From NCBI GenBank assembly GCA_012932295.1, contig JAAONU010000019.1, positions 23,755,908-23,819,907 on the forward strand: 64,000 bases of DNA, in the 5' to 3' direction. Below are positions 36,900 to 49,119 of this stretch, one piece after another. Numbering within the stretch: the stretch's first letter is position 1; each line of letters opens with the position of its first letter. A model generated the notes under the pieces. It did not search any database. It saw nothing but the letters and a program-made list of their open reading frames with translations, and was not told the origin of the DNA. The position numbers and the translations under genes were made by a program. The stretch comes from Cyclina sinensis (Eukaryota; Mollusca; Bivalvia; Venerida; Veneridae).

Positions 36900-39800
36900 G
36901 ATAGATATGCAGAAAACACTTCAACTATTCATTTACATAGAGATACCTGAAACATAAGTACAATAGTTTAAAATCGTAATTAAGTAACTTTAATGTATAA
37001 ATGTCCTTACAGACACCAGAAACAATTAGTGTTGATATTCCTTTTCAGTAATCTGTAATATAATTTAATAAATTTAATATGTTTATCATGCCCAACTATT
37101 GGTCTTTGACCGGTCGGTCAAAAACTGATCAACCGTCATATAAAATAAAGAAGGAAGGTGTAACAAAAATGGTCATAACTTTCTTATTTGTTAATATATT
37201 TAAAATCGCAATCATATTTGAAAAGAGGAAACTCTCATGGTTTTAAATATGTTAAAGAAAATCGAATTAAAGGAAATTTAAGCGGGGGAATTTATATGAA
37301 TATGAGGTAACCCTACTTTGCAATAGAACTATATAGTGATTGGGGCTAAATACACAAAAATTTCACTAAGATTTTGATATTTAACTCATTGTAACAAGTT
37401 CATTATATAATTAAGTTAATCATCGCATTCAGTTCCAAATACGTTATTCATTTACGGAACCAATGATAACTTTATTTTTTTAATTAGAATAATTTAAAGC
37501 GGGGGAATAATGAGTTTAAATGATGATGATAAATTAACACCTTTTGTTATTTTTCTGAATTCGGCGATACCCGTGAAACGGGACGGAAACTTACGAAAAT
37601 AGCCGACTACCTATGCTAGTAGGGCAACTATTTAGTGTATTCAACTCGCACGAAAATCATCTTTTGGAGTAAATATGAAATTGACTGTAGAACCAATTTC
37701 ATATCGATCTCTATGTCATGATTAAACAATATATTTCAAGTATGGTTCTTAAGGTACGATGATTTTAAAAAAAAAAAAGTATCACAGGAGATTTCACTGA
37801 ATTAGTTTTCATTTATTTTGTAAATGGGATTTAGTACTCTTACACTTTAGATGAGAGTATTTGACAGAAGTGTTTTCTTCTACAAAGCGGACAAAATAAA
37901 CGTACTACTTGTACCCTTACCAACACGGTGAGTAGTAAATCTTATAATTTTAATTTCTTACAGACACCGGAAACAGTACTATTTTAGCGTAGTGATTTAT
38001 TTACCTGAAACCGTTGATTAATAAATTTTACATATTTATTGTCTTACAGTCACTTGAAACGTTAAGCTTTTTAACCTTTATGGCTAAGTAATGAGAAAAT
38101 TCTATATTTTCACCGGAAGGAATAAGTAATACTTACCTATGCCATTTAGAGGTCTGAGACTTTAGATCAGAAAATTTCATGTATATCTATCTAATTTTCT
38201 GCGTAGTTGTATTAAAATTGATTTTGACCTACATTTAAAAACGAAAGAAATTGTTAGATATAAAATCTTCAGCTAAAGAAGATAGTTTGCAATTGGTTTA
38301 TAGGTGTTGCTGTCATGAAAGTTTAGGGCAGAATTTCTAGTTGTTAATTTAATTGCGTCTGAAAATAATGTAATACTAATAATATTATTAATACAGCCCT
38401 ATATTAAATATCAAAGACGTGTTAACTATGACAAAATATACTAAATGGAATAAATATATAATAAACATGACTTAAATTAAATTTATTTCATTGAAAGTGA
38501 TACTTTTAACATTAAACTCAACATTTTTGGTTTATATCCTAAACTGTTAAGAAAACAGGACATTCGATTACTATGCGCATTCAATATTTGCTGATGTCCA
38601 AAAACTATTACATTTATGGAGCATTAATTTTGTACTGTATCTACGCCAATCATTGGAGATTTTTCTTATTCTTACTTAATATTTATTTATTAATATGTTT
38701 CACAGAATATATGAGTTTTTAGCCTGCACTACTTTTTGACCGTATTACGGCATATTGTAAACATCTAAGGGTGCCGTTTTAGTAGAGTCAAAACGAAACA
38801 AAAAAACAATACTATTTAATGGCTCCGAGTACTGGCTGCAAAATAACCGACTACAGGGTACCAATAAAAATCCGAATTTTCAGCAATGACTAAGTGCATG
38901 AACATCGTCTGTTATTTGTTTTCTTAATTTATATCAAAACTTTGGAAAGAAAAAATATCAACGAAACTGCAGTCAAGACTCTCTCATGTATGAATAAACG
39001 CCCAAGCCGATAATGGTATGTGTGTAGAACAATGAACTGTAAATGTTAAAATCATAATAAGAAACTTGATGTTCTGTTCTGATCTGTCATAATAATGTGA
39101 TATACATTTCAAAATTATCATATGTAAGTCTGAACTTTTTGTCCTACTCGGTGTCATAGCCAGACAGACAGACTGACTAGAACTTTTATTTCATTCAGGT
39201 AAAGTAATTGTAATGGAGTTTGTAAAACAAATAAAAGCTTCTTGAAATTTCCTGAGCTAAATTTGAACGCACAGAATGAAAAAAATGTGCAAAGAGGGGG
39301 GTGGGGGTAGGGATTCCTTAATTTTGAGTAAAGGCAGACAGCATTATTATTAGCAGATGTTATATTTTGTTTTTACAGGTAAATCAGGATAATAACCCAG
39401 GTGAAACTGTAAGCGATAGTAGTATTTTGTTCATGCACAAGATAAAAAAACTGCAAAAATTAAACATCAAAATGATGATGTCTGAAAAAAAGCAATGTCA
39501 ATGTTTATTTCACGTTTACCTGTGTACACTGTTAGATGCCGTTATGCGCACGGACGTTAAAATGGGCGTGGTTTTAGACTAGCTGTAATTCAACAGTCAA
39601 TCGATGGTATTTTGTTGTAAGTAAGGCACTGCCTTCTCACGTGACTTATTGTAGAATCGGGGGTGGGGTGCGGGAGTTGAGGGAGGGGAGTGAGTTGGAG
39701 GGTAAAAATGACTGATTTGTTATCATATATTTGAGGCTCAAAACTTGCATGGTTTAGGAAAACAAATGTTTTAATATTGTAAGTTATCTATTAATTTTTG

Positions 39801-39900
39801 AGAAGTTGTCAAATTATGGAAAGGACTACGCTGATTTAGTAGCACGACCATTAAAGTATGATTTTTGGAAGGATATTCTAAATGCATTTTCTAATTTCGG
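36900..39900. other. Intergenic, no gene recognised
   Basis: AT-rich sequence without coding signal. Two G-rich patches, GAGGGGGGTGGGGGTAGGG (39294-39312) and GGGGGTGGGGTGCGGG continuing to 39706, have runs that could form quadruplexes on the plus strand. Confidence 0.5.
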
Positions 39901-39902
39901 AA

Positions 39903-40030
39903 CCCCGGTTTAACGTCTCATCCAAAAACACAATATTGATAAACAATGTTAGCGGAGGAGCAGTGGATCTATCTCGGAACCCCTGAATTACCAGTCCAGC
40001 GCGTTACCACTAGACCACTGATCCGCTCCA
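39903..40030 (-). mobile_element. tRNA-derived SINE
   Basis: On the minus strand it reads 'GATCAGTGGTCTAGTGGTAA' then 'CGCGCTGGACTGG' (A-box region), a degenerate B-box (GGTTCCGAGATAGATCC), then the body 'GGATGAGACGTTAAACCG'. The same family occurs at 48975-49090 and 50165-50455. Confidence 0.7.
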
Positions 40031-43000
40031 ACATTTTTACACTATTTTGGTTCATTTATGTAGATATAGTATAAAATAATGTTTTTGTAATAAAAAATCC
40101 TGTTATGCATAATATAAGTGGAGAAAACAGAATTTTAAAATACATAAAAATAACAGAAAAGCAACAAACTGGCAGGGTCAATTAAATAATTCTCCCCAAT
40201 CTAAAAAAAATCGCAAGGACATAATTAGCTTCGAAAAATATCGGAATATTCTATCAAGTACATAGAGACTATCCTTGTTCCACTTTAGAACATGATGCCA
40301 CCGGTTACCAGTGGAAACATGACGCTGGCGTCATTCATTCTTACAACATGAAGAAAGAGAATGTCGTCTGTGCAATCTCAAAATGCACTGTAGGTTTTTG
40401 TATCATATGAAGATCACTTATTCCGAGCTGGTAATATAGCACACCAAATATAAATAAATTCAGACAACTTCTTAACTCTAAATCGTATGAATTCCTTCAA
40501 ATGTAGCAATTTTTGCAAAGAAAATAATGTTGTTGTTGTTTTTTAAACAGATATTAAAGTCGCCTGGTCGTTCCCATTTATTACTTAACTTAAACCCTTA
40601 ACTTTTTTATTTTTGTACTTTTTGTACTTTTGTTATTTTTGTTCAGATTTATGTGGCATATTCCTTTTTCTCTGACTGTTACAGACCTGTAGAATACGTT
40701 GATACATCACACAAGAGTTTTAAAAGAAACTTACCTCATGTAAACACAATCCACGAGTGATGATAACTCCGCTTACGTTAAGACCCACTATATTCACATT
40801 TTCCCTCCATATTTCCACAGCAGACTAGCATTCTTTCGAATATACTCTAAATAAGTCCAAGTGTATAGAATACAACACGTGCACAAAACCACGAACTTTT
40901 TGTTCAACTCGAGCAGAACAATTAACCGGATTAACTCGCTACTTATTATGTAAATTGTACACCCCTCAGAACTCTAAAAAGAAATCAAGTAATCTAGGAT
41001 ATATTACAACTGTTCCCCTAAATAAAGTAGTATACATTATATATGTTTTGTACACAGTGCTTGTATTAGATTTATATTGTTACCGCCCTATCTACAAATC
41101 ATGTTTAACTAATTCAGGTTGTTCTCATGTTGATCATGATTGTAAATAAAGTTGTCTGTCTGTCGGTCTGTGCGTCCGTCCGTCTGTCCGTCCGTCCGCA
41201 TCTGTCTGTCTGTCTGTGTAGCAATTAAGGAATTAAAATGTTAAAATAACTAATAACTTTAATCAAGAACAATGTCTGTAATTTTTATAATGGGTCCTAG
41301 TATAAATTTACTTTCAAAATAAAACAAAATCATAGATATACGTATATATAATAGGTTATTTAAAAAGACATTGCAACCTTAGACACGACGAGTTTTTTTA
41401 GATTTTTTAAAGATAAATAGTTACAATGGCTGCAGTCAAGAATAATTCATAGATGACTTGGTACAAATGCCCTCTTGTATAAAATGAACAAATTTAGTTC
41501 CAAATTGTGTACTTTTTGCCAAGCAGCTTCAGAAACCATTTTTCCATTTATTTAGGGGATGCCGTTTTACATGGTGATGCGAAATTTTTCTTAAACAGTA
41601 AGCTCTTCATTTTAGGGTTTTCCCGTATAAACTTAATTCGCTATAATGTGTAGTGTGAAGAAATAAAAAGAAAGATATTTTCATGTATAAAAAAAAATAA
41701 AACCATCTTTCCTAGATAAAACATCCAAAAAATAATAAACTCAATGGTTATAAGTAACTTCTTGAAAAATTATTTTGAAAAAAACGACTTGGACAAATAT
41801 ATGTAACAATATTCATTTGAAAACATATGACAATTTTATCCCCCCCCCCCCCCCCCCCCCCAACCACCTTCCCACCTCCCACTCTCTTCTTTTCCTTCTT
41901 TAAAGAAAAAGGCAAAATTGCTATTTTGATGTTTGGTTTTCTACTTTTTTAGGGATATGTGCTATGTTATATTAATATAAATAATTATTATTATATTTTA
42001 CTAAACCATTAACGTGGATAATAAACTAAGATTGGGCCTTTCAAATAAAAAAATAAAGAATCCTTCAATAATTCTAATTCATAAACATTTCTATCAGTTT
42101 TCAGTTCAAATCATAAAGTTTTGCAAAATAAATTTAAGCATTGTTTCCATATCAACGAAATTGCAGTGATTTTTCCTCCATATTGTATGCTATATTCAGC
42201 CCGGAGCTCGATTTACCATTTTAAAAGTTCCCTTGAAACAATAGATAGGTTCAGATTTGTTTGTTTAAATCCCTTAAACATTTTCAGAAACCATTTTTAT
42301 TTTGTTAAGTATTAGTGTCTAGATACTTCAGGTTATTCTTATTTCTGATGTTTTCTGCTAAATGTGCAACACAATTACTCTCAATGAACAAATGATAGAA
42401 AGAAAAAAATAGCAAAAAGAACAACACAGATTTATATGAAAAACATTTATTTCCAGTTCATTAATATACTTCAAATTCAAATGTACAGTACAGTGTGCAA
42501 AACTAGAGAATTTACTTTTTCATAAGTAGTTGCAAAATTCTTACACTGACCTCACGAAATATCTCATTAACAACAATAATCATATACTTATCATATATGA
42601 AAAAAACATCATAGATAAAATACAAAACAATTTCCATTGAAAATGAAGCAAATTACCAGTCGAATTCTGCACATTTGTAATTAACATAAGACAACCAAAC
42701 TGAAAAATGAAAAACTCAGGAATAAGATTTTCGCTGTGAAAATGCAGAGGCATATTTGTATATATCTGGAAAAAAAATTATACAAATGAATATATAATTC
42801 TATTTTTTCCCGTCCACGTCATGCATCAAATATTTTTGGACTTTTCATTCAAAACACTAATTGCAGGATTACACACGACTCTCGAATAATCAATCGTTAA
42901 TTTGAATTATTGTGAGAAATCGAAAGTATCCTTCACCTTTATTTTAATAAAGTGTTCCTAAGATATAAGTCTTACAGAAACGAAATGTAAGACTGTCCTT

Positions 43001-43229
43001 AGAAAATAGAAAAAAATGTTTCGATTTTGTCAACACTTGTGTTTTATAATAATCTATGTGTAAACTGCCTTGCCGAAACGAAACGTAAGACATGTTACTA
43101 TAGACACATTAGAAGGAGTAGCAAATAAAAGAAAAAACATTTTTAAATCATTCAATTGTAAGACAGATTTGTAATTTAAATATGTATTCAACAAAATCTG
43201 CATATTAAATGATATATTCACTAATTGTC
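40031..43229. other. Intergenic, no gene recognised
   Basis: AT-rich. Contains a GTCCGTCC/TGTC microsatellite (41153-41217) and a run of about 20 C (41840-41861). Minus-strand AATAAA at 42938-42943 may be the poly(A) signal of the homeobox gene, about 290 bp after its stop. Confidence 0.5.
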
Positions 43230-44378
43230 TCATTCAATATCACATGCTTTCAACTTGCTATTCCTAGATCTATTTCGCTTATTTGCGAACCACTTTCTTA
43301 TCTGTTCAACAGTTACTTCCCCTTCTGAAGCCATGGAGAGAGTCACTTCCCTTGATGGGTAAGGGTTTTCAAGATTTTCATCATACCAAGTTTGCATCAA
43401 TTTTACAGCGTGTTTTGGCAGCAGTCGCGATTTTTTGTCAGTGTTAATTTTACTTTTTGTTATTTTACACTTTTTACCTTCCAAGGCTGAAAGTTTTCTT
43501 TCTACACTTTCCAGGAGAGACAAAAGTTTACAATTATAATACTTGTTAACTGAGTCTGCACTTTCCTTGTTAAAAGCCATCTGACACAACACGTTATGGC
43601 GTTCAAGGTCAATGTCTGTCGTCTGCGTTTGGTAGTACTGCTCAATATCACTAGCAGCTTTGTTATTCACAGACCGAAGAGAAAAAAGCCTTTGCATAAC
43701 GCTCCTCTCTCGCATCGCGACTGTCATCTCGTTTGATTCAGAACCAGGGTTTTCAAACTTTACGGGTGACTGAAGCTGATTCCCTGAATTTACTGCATTC
43801 AAACCTTTGCACTGATTAAATATATCTGAATAACCTCGTGTTTCTTTTTCATTTTCAAACTGCGAATAATCCCGTATTTGTTTGTTATTTTCCAACACTG
43901 GTGATCCCGATTCACTTTGTCTGGCTAGTTCCGCGCACGGGGAGAATAAAGTTTTATTTTCTTGCCCCATTTGTACAACTGGACTACCGTATCCGGAATC
44001 ATTCATACACGAAAAATAACACCCACTGTTGAGATTGTTATATCCATCAGAGAGAGCACACGAATTGATGTTCACGGTCTTTGATGCCGCACAATCATCT
44101 CCTGACAGCCCGTTATAATTCCCAACGAACATCGAATCCCTGTGATAATGCTGCTGAGTTGCATATCCACACTGATATCTGGGTTTTGTTGGCGTATTAA
44201 TGTTCATACGGCACTGAGGTAAGTCTGTGACAGGGAAAGCGTCACGTGTCGTCTGCTGATACTGAGGTGAATAAGTTGTATATATTTCCCTGGCGTTCTT
44301 AGGAGCAACATTGAACTGACACTGAATAGTCACATCCAACACGCTCGATTTCTCAACAGTGGACACCTGTTGCCACAT
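43230..44378 (-). CDS. TALE-class homeobox protein, intronless
   Basis: A single uninterrupted frame of 382 codons. An in-frame TAA lies immediately before the open frame (just above 44435), and the first ATG is at 44378, so that start is chosen; the TTG 57 bases upstream is not credible. The C-terminus (about residues 314-373) is a homeodomain with the three-residue TALE loop: LPKHAVKLMQTWYDENL, then ENPYPS, then IRKWFANKRNRSRN. W363, F364, N366 and R368 are the DNA-contact core. Residue 50 of the homeodomain is Ala (A365), as in Iroquois/Mohawk, not Ile (Meis/TGIF) or Gly (PBX). No MEIS or PBC partner domain is seen. The N-terminal 230 residues are Asn/Ser/Gln-rich; about 240-300 look helical. 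Expected role is a nuclear DNA-binding regulator. Orthology is unresolved; spiralian-specific TALE (SPILE) genes are the obvious candidates. Confidence 0.88.
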   Translation of the reverse strand: MWQQVSTVEKSSVLDVTIQCQFNVAPKNAREIYTTYSPQYQQTTRDAFPVTDLPQCRMNINTPTKPRYQCGYATQQHYHRDSMFVGNYNGLSGDDCAASKTVNINSCALSDGYNNLNSGCYFSCMNDSGYGSPVVQMGQENKTLFSPCAELARQSESGSPVLENNKQIRDYSQFENEKETRGYSDIFNQCKGLNAVNSGNQLQSPVKFENPGSESNEMTVAMRERSVMQRLFSLRSVNNKAASDIEQYYQTQTTDIDLERHNVLCQMAFNKESADSVNKYYNCKLLSLLESVERKLSALEGKKCKITKSKINTDKKSRLLPKHAVKLMQTWYDENLENPYPSREVTLSMASEGEVTVEQIRKWFANKRNRSRNSKLKACDIE

Positions 44379-45094
44379 TTCGTTGGTGTCTTGTATTGTA
44401 TTATTTCGTTGATGTATATAACAGAAACAAGTCAATTATGAAAATAGCGACCTCTTAAAACGTTTGTTTCGCTAAAATCTTCCGTTAGAGATAACTTTAA
44501 GATTCCTTCTGAACGTTTCGAAACTTTAAGGCATAAGGTTAAATTGTCTGTGTATGCAAAAGAGTTTTAATATCTTTTTAAATCCTACAGTGCAGTGTTC
44601 AACTTTTATTGGAGTAAAACTGGGCGGAGCGATCAAATAATCCAATTAGAAACCATGCAAGTGTGTGCAAACATTCAATTATAAGAATGAACCAAACTGA
44701 CAATTATATCATTTTTGTATAATACAACTGTTTGAAATCCATAATCACTCGAAAGTTTTTCTATGATAGGTGATTAGGAGTCATAATTAATTTCTTGTTT
44801 GATGTTTGCCGACTTTATTACACTTATTTGATAGTCTCTATCAATTACTTAATTAGAAACTCATTGATCACACGTAAACAATGAAGTGCGATTAAACCAT
44901 TTTTTTTCAGAAATGGCTAATAAGCTCGGGATTATGATCAAGATTGATTTTTCACAGTTTTTCCTGTTAACTCGTAGCAAATATATGAAAAAAAATTACA
45001 AAAAAAGTATTTCTATTTTTTATTATTTTTTTTATTTTCAAGACAAATTTTATCATCATAAACATCGCCACAACACATATGAGACGGCTAATTT

Positions 45095-45130
<36 letters not shown>

Positions 45131-45685
45131 TTGCTATCAGTAGAGTGGACAGTTTATACTTGAAATGTTTTATTTGAATAAATTCATTTTTTACTTGTAT
45201 TACCATCCCACTATTTATTTTGATCTATACTTTTGAATGTATGGATTTTTTTTGTTGATGTAGATGTCTTTTTTTTTTGTTATTTCTGAATAAGTCATTG
45301 TTATATATTTAGAGTAGTTATAAACAGTGGTCGAAATCGGAGGATCCAGATTCATTTGATTTTAACTTATTGTACAAAAATGTAACCAGACTGTTGGTGG
45401 CAATTCAACTTAATATACACTTTTTTCCTAGATTAAATGGCATCTCAAGGTGGGACTAAGACTAACTCTTCACATGAAAAAAAATGTACATGTGTTATCT
45501 TCTACATTAATGGCGGCTGACTGCCTCAGTGTGAACCCTTGTAAATAATAGATTGAGCACACGTTTTCCTGGGTCTATACTGTGTTGACATACTTATTGG
45601 TGCGGGTTGATATAGTTTAGTTGACCCATCTATTTTTTCCCTGATAATTACTCTCACACTTGGCTGAAACATCTAAGTTACCAAA
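44379..45685. other. 5' flank of the homeobox gene
   Basis: AT-rich with an (ATA)n microsatellite at 45096-45130, which generates open frames of Ile or Tyr runs on the two strands. No clear TATA box or binding-site cluster was recognised. Confidence 0.45.
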
Positions 45686-45802
45686 ATGAGTGTAATTCGC
45701 AGTTCGGTCATACAGCATCAGCTGGTATCAAAACTCAGCAGCCACAGTATGTCTGGGGACAGAATGGGAAAAGTGGAGTACATAATTGCATCCTGTTTTA
45801 CT
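45686..45802 (+). CDS. Possible first coding exon of an unidentified gene (tentative)
   Basis: An ATG at 45686 opens 39 codons (MSVIRSSVIQHQLVSKLSSH, then SMSGDRMGKVEYIIASCFT) that end exactly at a strong donor, ACT|GTAAGT. Base composition here is less AT-rich than the flanks. No family was recognised and no continuing exon was found up to 52.7 kb. This could equally be chance. Confidence 0.2.
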
Positions 45803-45925
45803 GTAAGTAATAGATGCTGCTTTGTATTGTGACGAAAATTTTGTATTCAACTTCAGAATGCTCTTCTAAAAGTAAATCACGTAAATGTACACTTTATCCC
45901 TTACTCATATTACGTACATAGTTAA

Positions 45926-46753
45926 TAGCAGGTAGGCATAATCTGGCGGCACACGTTATAGTCCGAGTAAGTAGCAGGTAGGCATAATCTGGCGGTACAC
46001 GTTATAGTCCGAGTAAGTAGCAGGTAGGCATAATCTGGCGGTACACGTTATAGTGCGAGTAAGTAGCAGGTAGGCATAATCTGGCGGTACACGTTATAGT
46101 GCGAGTAAGTAGCAGGTAGGCATAATCTGGCGGTACACGTTATAGTCCGAGTAAGTAGCAGGTAGGCATAATCTGGCGGTACACGTTATAGTGCGAGTAA
46201 GTAGCAGGTAGGCATAATCTGGCGGTACACGTTATAGTGCGAGTAAGTAGCAGGTAGGCATAATCTGGCGGTACACGTTATAGTGCGAGTAAGTAGCAGG
46301 TAGGCATAATCTGGCGACACACGTTATAGTCCGAGTAAGTAGCAGGTAGGCATAATCTGGCGACACACGTTATAGTCCGAGTAAGTAGCAGGTAGGCATA
46401 ATCTGGCGACACACGTTATAGTCCGAGTAAGTAGCAGGTAGGCATAATCTGGCGACACACGTTATAGTCCGAGTAAGTAGCAGGTAGGCATAATCTGGCG
46501 ACACATGTTATAGTCCGAGTAAGTAGCAGGTAGGCATAATCTGGCGACACACATTATAGTCCGAGTAAGTAGCAGGTAGGCATAATCTGGCGGCACACAT
46601 TATAGTCCGAGTAAGTAGCAGGTAGGCATAATCTGGCGGTACATGTTATAGTCCGAGTAAGTAGCAGGTAGGCATAATCTGGCGACACACATTATAGTCC
46701 GAGTAAGTAGCAGGTAGGCATAATCTGGCGACACATGTTATAGTTCGAGTAAG
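45926..46753. repeat. 46-bp satellite array, 18 copies
   Basis: The unit TAGCAGGTAGGCATAATCTG + GCGGTACACGTTATAGTCCG + AGTAAG is repeated 18 times without spacers. Variants GCGGTACAC, GCGACACAC and GCGGCACAC are blocked along the array: GGTACAC mostly in the left half, GACACAC in the right half. It is continuous tandem DNA with no unique spacers. Confidence 0.96.
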
Positions 46754-46759
46754 TAGCAG

Positions 46760-48640
46760 CTATAACGGTAATGTTACATAGTGAGGTAATTTCAATGGTC
46801 ATTCCAGTTTGTTTTGTGTCAACAGGTAGGGCTACAACCTTTTTCAAGAATGGTGTAATAACATTAATATATTAATATTATATTATTACATGTAATATAT
46901 ATTGGAGAAATATAGTATGTTATTTCAGTATTTAGTTGTATCTCCAAGCTTCGCCACCAACTTCAAAAGCCAACAACTTATTTTCAGCTCCTAAGTATAA
47001 ACTGAAGAATTATTTCAATAAAATGCTTTTTTTATAGTAAACACAATATAGATTTTACAACTAAAATTTTAAGCCTATTTTTTTTATAAAGCTTAATCAT
47101 TCAGTTGGTTGAACTTCCCACAAAGTGCTGACATCCTGCTGATCAATGGTACTTCGAAAACGTTCAAAATGTTTGCACTGGTTCAGAATTTAATTTTCGT
47201 TTAGAAACGCAGGTGAAAAGAAGTGAATATCATTGAAATTTCATTCTAACTGGCTTGTTTACATATTGTGCAAGTAAGGGCTCTTAAGTAAAATACGATA
47301 ATTATGGGCTTTTAATTCTCGTTTTATCCTGCATTATAAAAATGAACTGGCTGATGTATTATCAGGTACAATAATTTATTGATGGTCTTGCACACTCATC
47401 TCAATAGATTCCTGATACAATAAAGAACACGTTATAAAACTTGGTAAAAAAAAACTAAAAGAGAGAAGAAAGGTATATGGGGATTAAGTGAGAAATAAAA
47501 GGTGCAACATACTGTGAATGATCATATCGACATAAGCCGGATAAAAGTACCCCCTCCCTACCCGATATACACCCTCCACCACCCCCCCCCCCCCACCCCG
47601 ACGTCATTTTCAGGACAGCGATTCAAATAGGGATAAGGAATTTGCTTGTACAGCGACATTATACATTCTCATATTTGTTACAATACTTACTTTTTTCTCA
47701 ATATTTTTATGACTTGAACAAAAGCCCTCGGAGTTGCTTCCTGACCAACCGTTAGCGCTCTAAGTGAGCAAATATTATTGGTAAAGCTTTATAGCGAATT
47801 ATCTAGGAGTCCAAATTATCTAGGAATCCAAATTTTAACTAACACACTTCTGTTATTAACTTGAGTATCGTTAAAAAAAGGCATGTCTAATAGGCTAAAA
47901 GTACCTTCTTTCTAATGTTATCATTTATGTTTATGAATCTAGTTCTAATTTCACAAAAATGCTTAAGTACTTACATACTGAGCTTGCGACTCTGAAAGCA
48001 AATTATTCCCTTCACATTGTGAGTAATGTCCTTCGATTTGCAAAAAAGTTTTCCTGTATTGAATATACTAATGTAAAAAAAATGTGTCATAGCGATTTTA
48101 GTAGTAAAGAAGGAAAAATGACTTTATTATGAACTTAAATATTAAGATATTAACTAAAAATTATTTCTTGCAATAGATCAAAACTTTCTAAAAAACAGAT
48201 TGGTTGAGCTCTTTACACAAATGCATCAGTGTAGTGATTCTGACATACTCAAACTTTGTATATTCTCGAACCAGTTATAGAAGAGGTAACAAAATCGGGA
48301 GAGTAAATGAACGAAGAGGAATATATTGCGATGTTACAAATGAATAAAATAAAGTAAAGAAAACATAGTGATAAAAAATGCAATACACATTTTTATAAGT
48401 TAAACATTTTTAGGGACCGAAAGGTGTTGCGTTCACGGTTAAGCGAGTCTTGTGATTGTAATGATATTTAAGACTGGCTGTAAAATCAGGTATTTAAAAA
48501 AACTATCAGCTCTTGATGTTTATTTAAATATTCCTATTTTAAGTCAGTGCTACAGTTATGTACATGTATAACAAAAGCTGCCGCGGGTTCCGAATATAAG
48601 TAAGGGTATAAATGTGAGTAGAAGTTTGATAGATCATATT
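46760..48640. other. Intergenic, no gene recognised
   Basis: AT-rich. It has a C-run (about 47581-47600, CCCCCCCCCCCC within CCACC repeats). No exon-like segment or family resemblance was found. Confidence 0.5.
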
Positions 48641-48644
48641 TTCA

Positions 48645-48935
48645 GCCCACCCGCTAAGCTCAATAGGTAGAGCACTGGATTAGTCATCCATCGGTCGTTG
48701 ATTCGACCCCTGGGCAGGGCAAAATTTCTCCGTGACAATTGATCTCAGACATTGTGTCTAATGTACATTTGTCTCTCACCGCTGATTCAGAGTAGATCAT
48801 GTGGGAACAGTCGTCAGTCACTTGCGGTGAAATTGGCAATTACTGGTTAGTTATCCAGGAAAACCGGTTAGGTGGACTGACCGCCGAGATATAACATATA
48901 TGTTGAAATCGGCGTTAAACCCCAAAACAACCAAC
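48645..48935 (+). mobile_element. tRNA-derived SINE, near full length
   Basis: The tRNA-like head has A-box TAGCTCAATAGGTAGAGCA-type sequence (48654-48674) and B-box GTTGATTCGACCCC (48697-48710). A body follows with 'CTCACCGCTGATTCAGAGTAG' and the 3' part 'GGTGGACTGACCGCCGAGAT', then 'GTTGAAATCGGCGTTAAACC', ending in a CCAAAACAACCAA tail. That tail is widespread in molluscan SINEs. Confidence 0.8.
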
Positions 48936-48974
48936 TAGATCATATAGCTAAGGCAGGTTCAGAGGAAAAATAAC

Positions 48975-49115
48975 CTAAACCAATCAGCCTGTGAGATCAG
49001 TGGTCCAGCTATAACGCGCTACACTGTTAACCAAGGGGATTGCGAGTGCGATTCCCTGTTTATCCACTAACAAAACTTATTGATTTTCGAATGAGACATT
49101 TAACTGAGGCCTAAG
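48975..49115 (+). mobile_element. tRNA-derived SINE, degenerate
   Basis: 'GATCAGTGGTCCAGCTATAA' + 'CGCGCTACACTG' (A-box region) is followed by 'TTGCGAGTGCGATTCCC' (B-box), 'CCACTAACAAAA' and 'GAATGAGACATTTAACTGAG'. Same family as 39903-40030 and 50165-50455. Confidence 0.65.
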
Positions 49116-49119
49116 ATAT

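Noticed and set aside
44379..44435. Homeobox protein starting at the TTG at 44435
   Set aside because: An ATG with no in-frame stop lies 57 bases later and eukaryotic TTG starts are rare; the upstream part is probably 5'UTR.
44886..45206. Open frames with runs of Ile or Tyr
   Set aside because: Produced by the (ATA)n microsatellite.
45926..46753. CRISPR-like regular repeat array
   Set aside because: Units abut without unique spacers and the sequence is a eukaryotic intergenic region, so it is a plain satellite.
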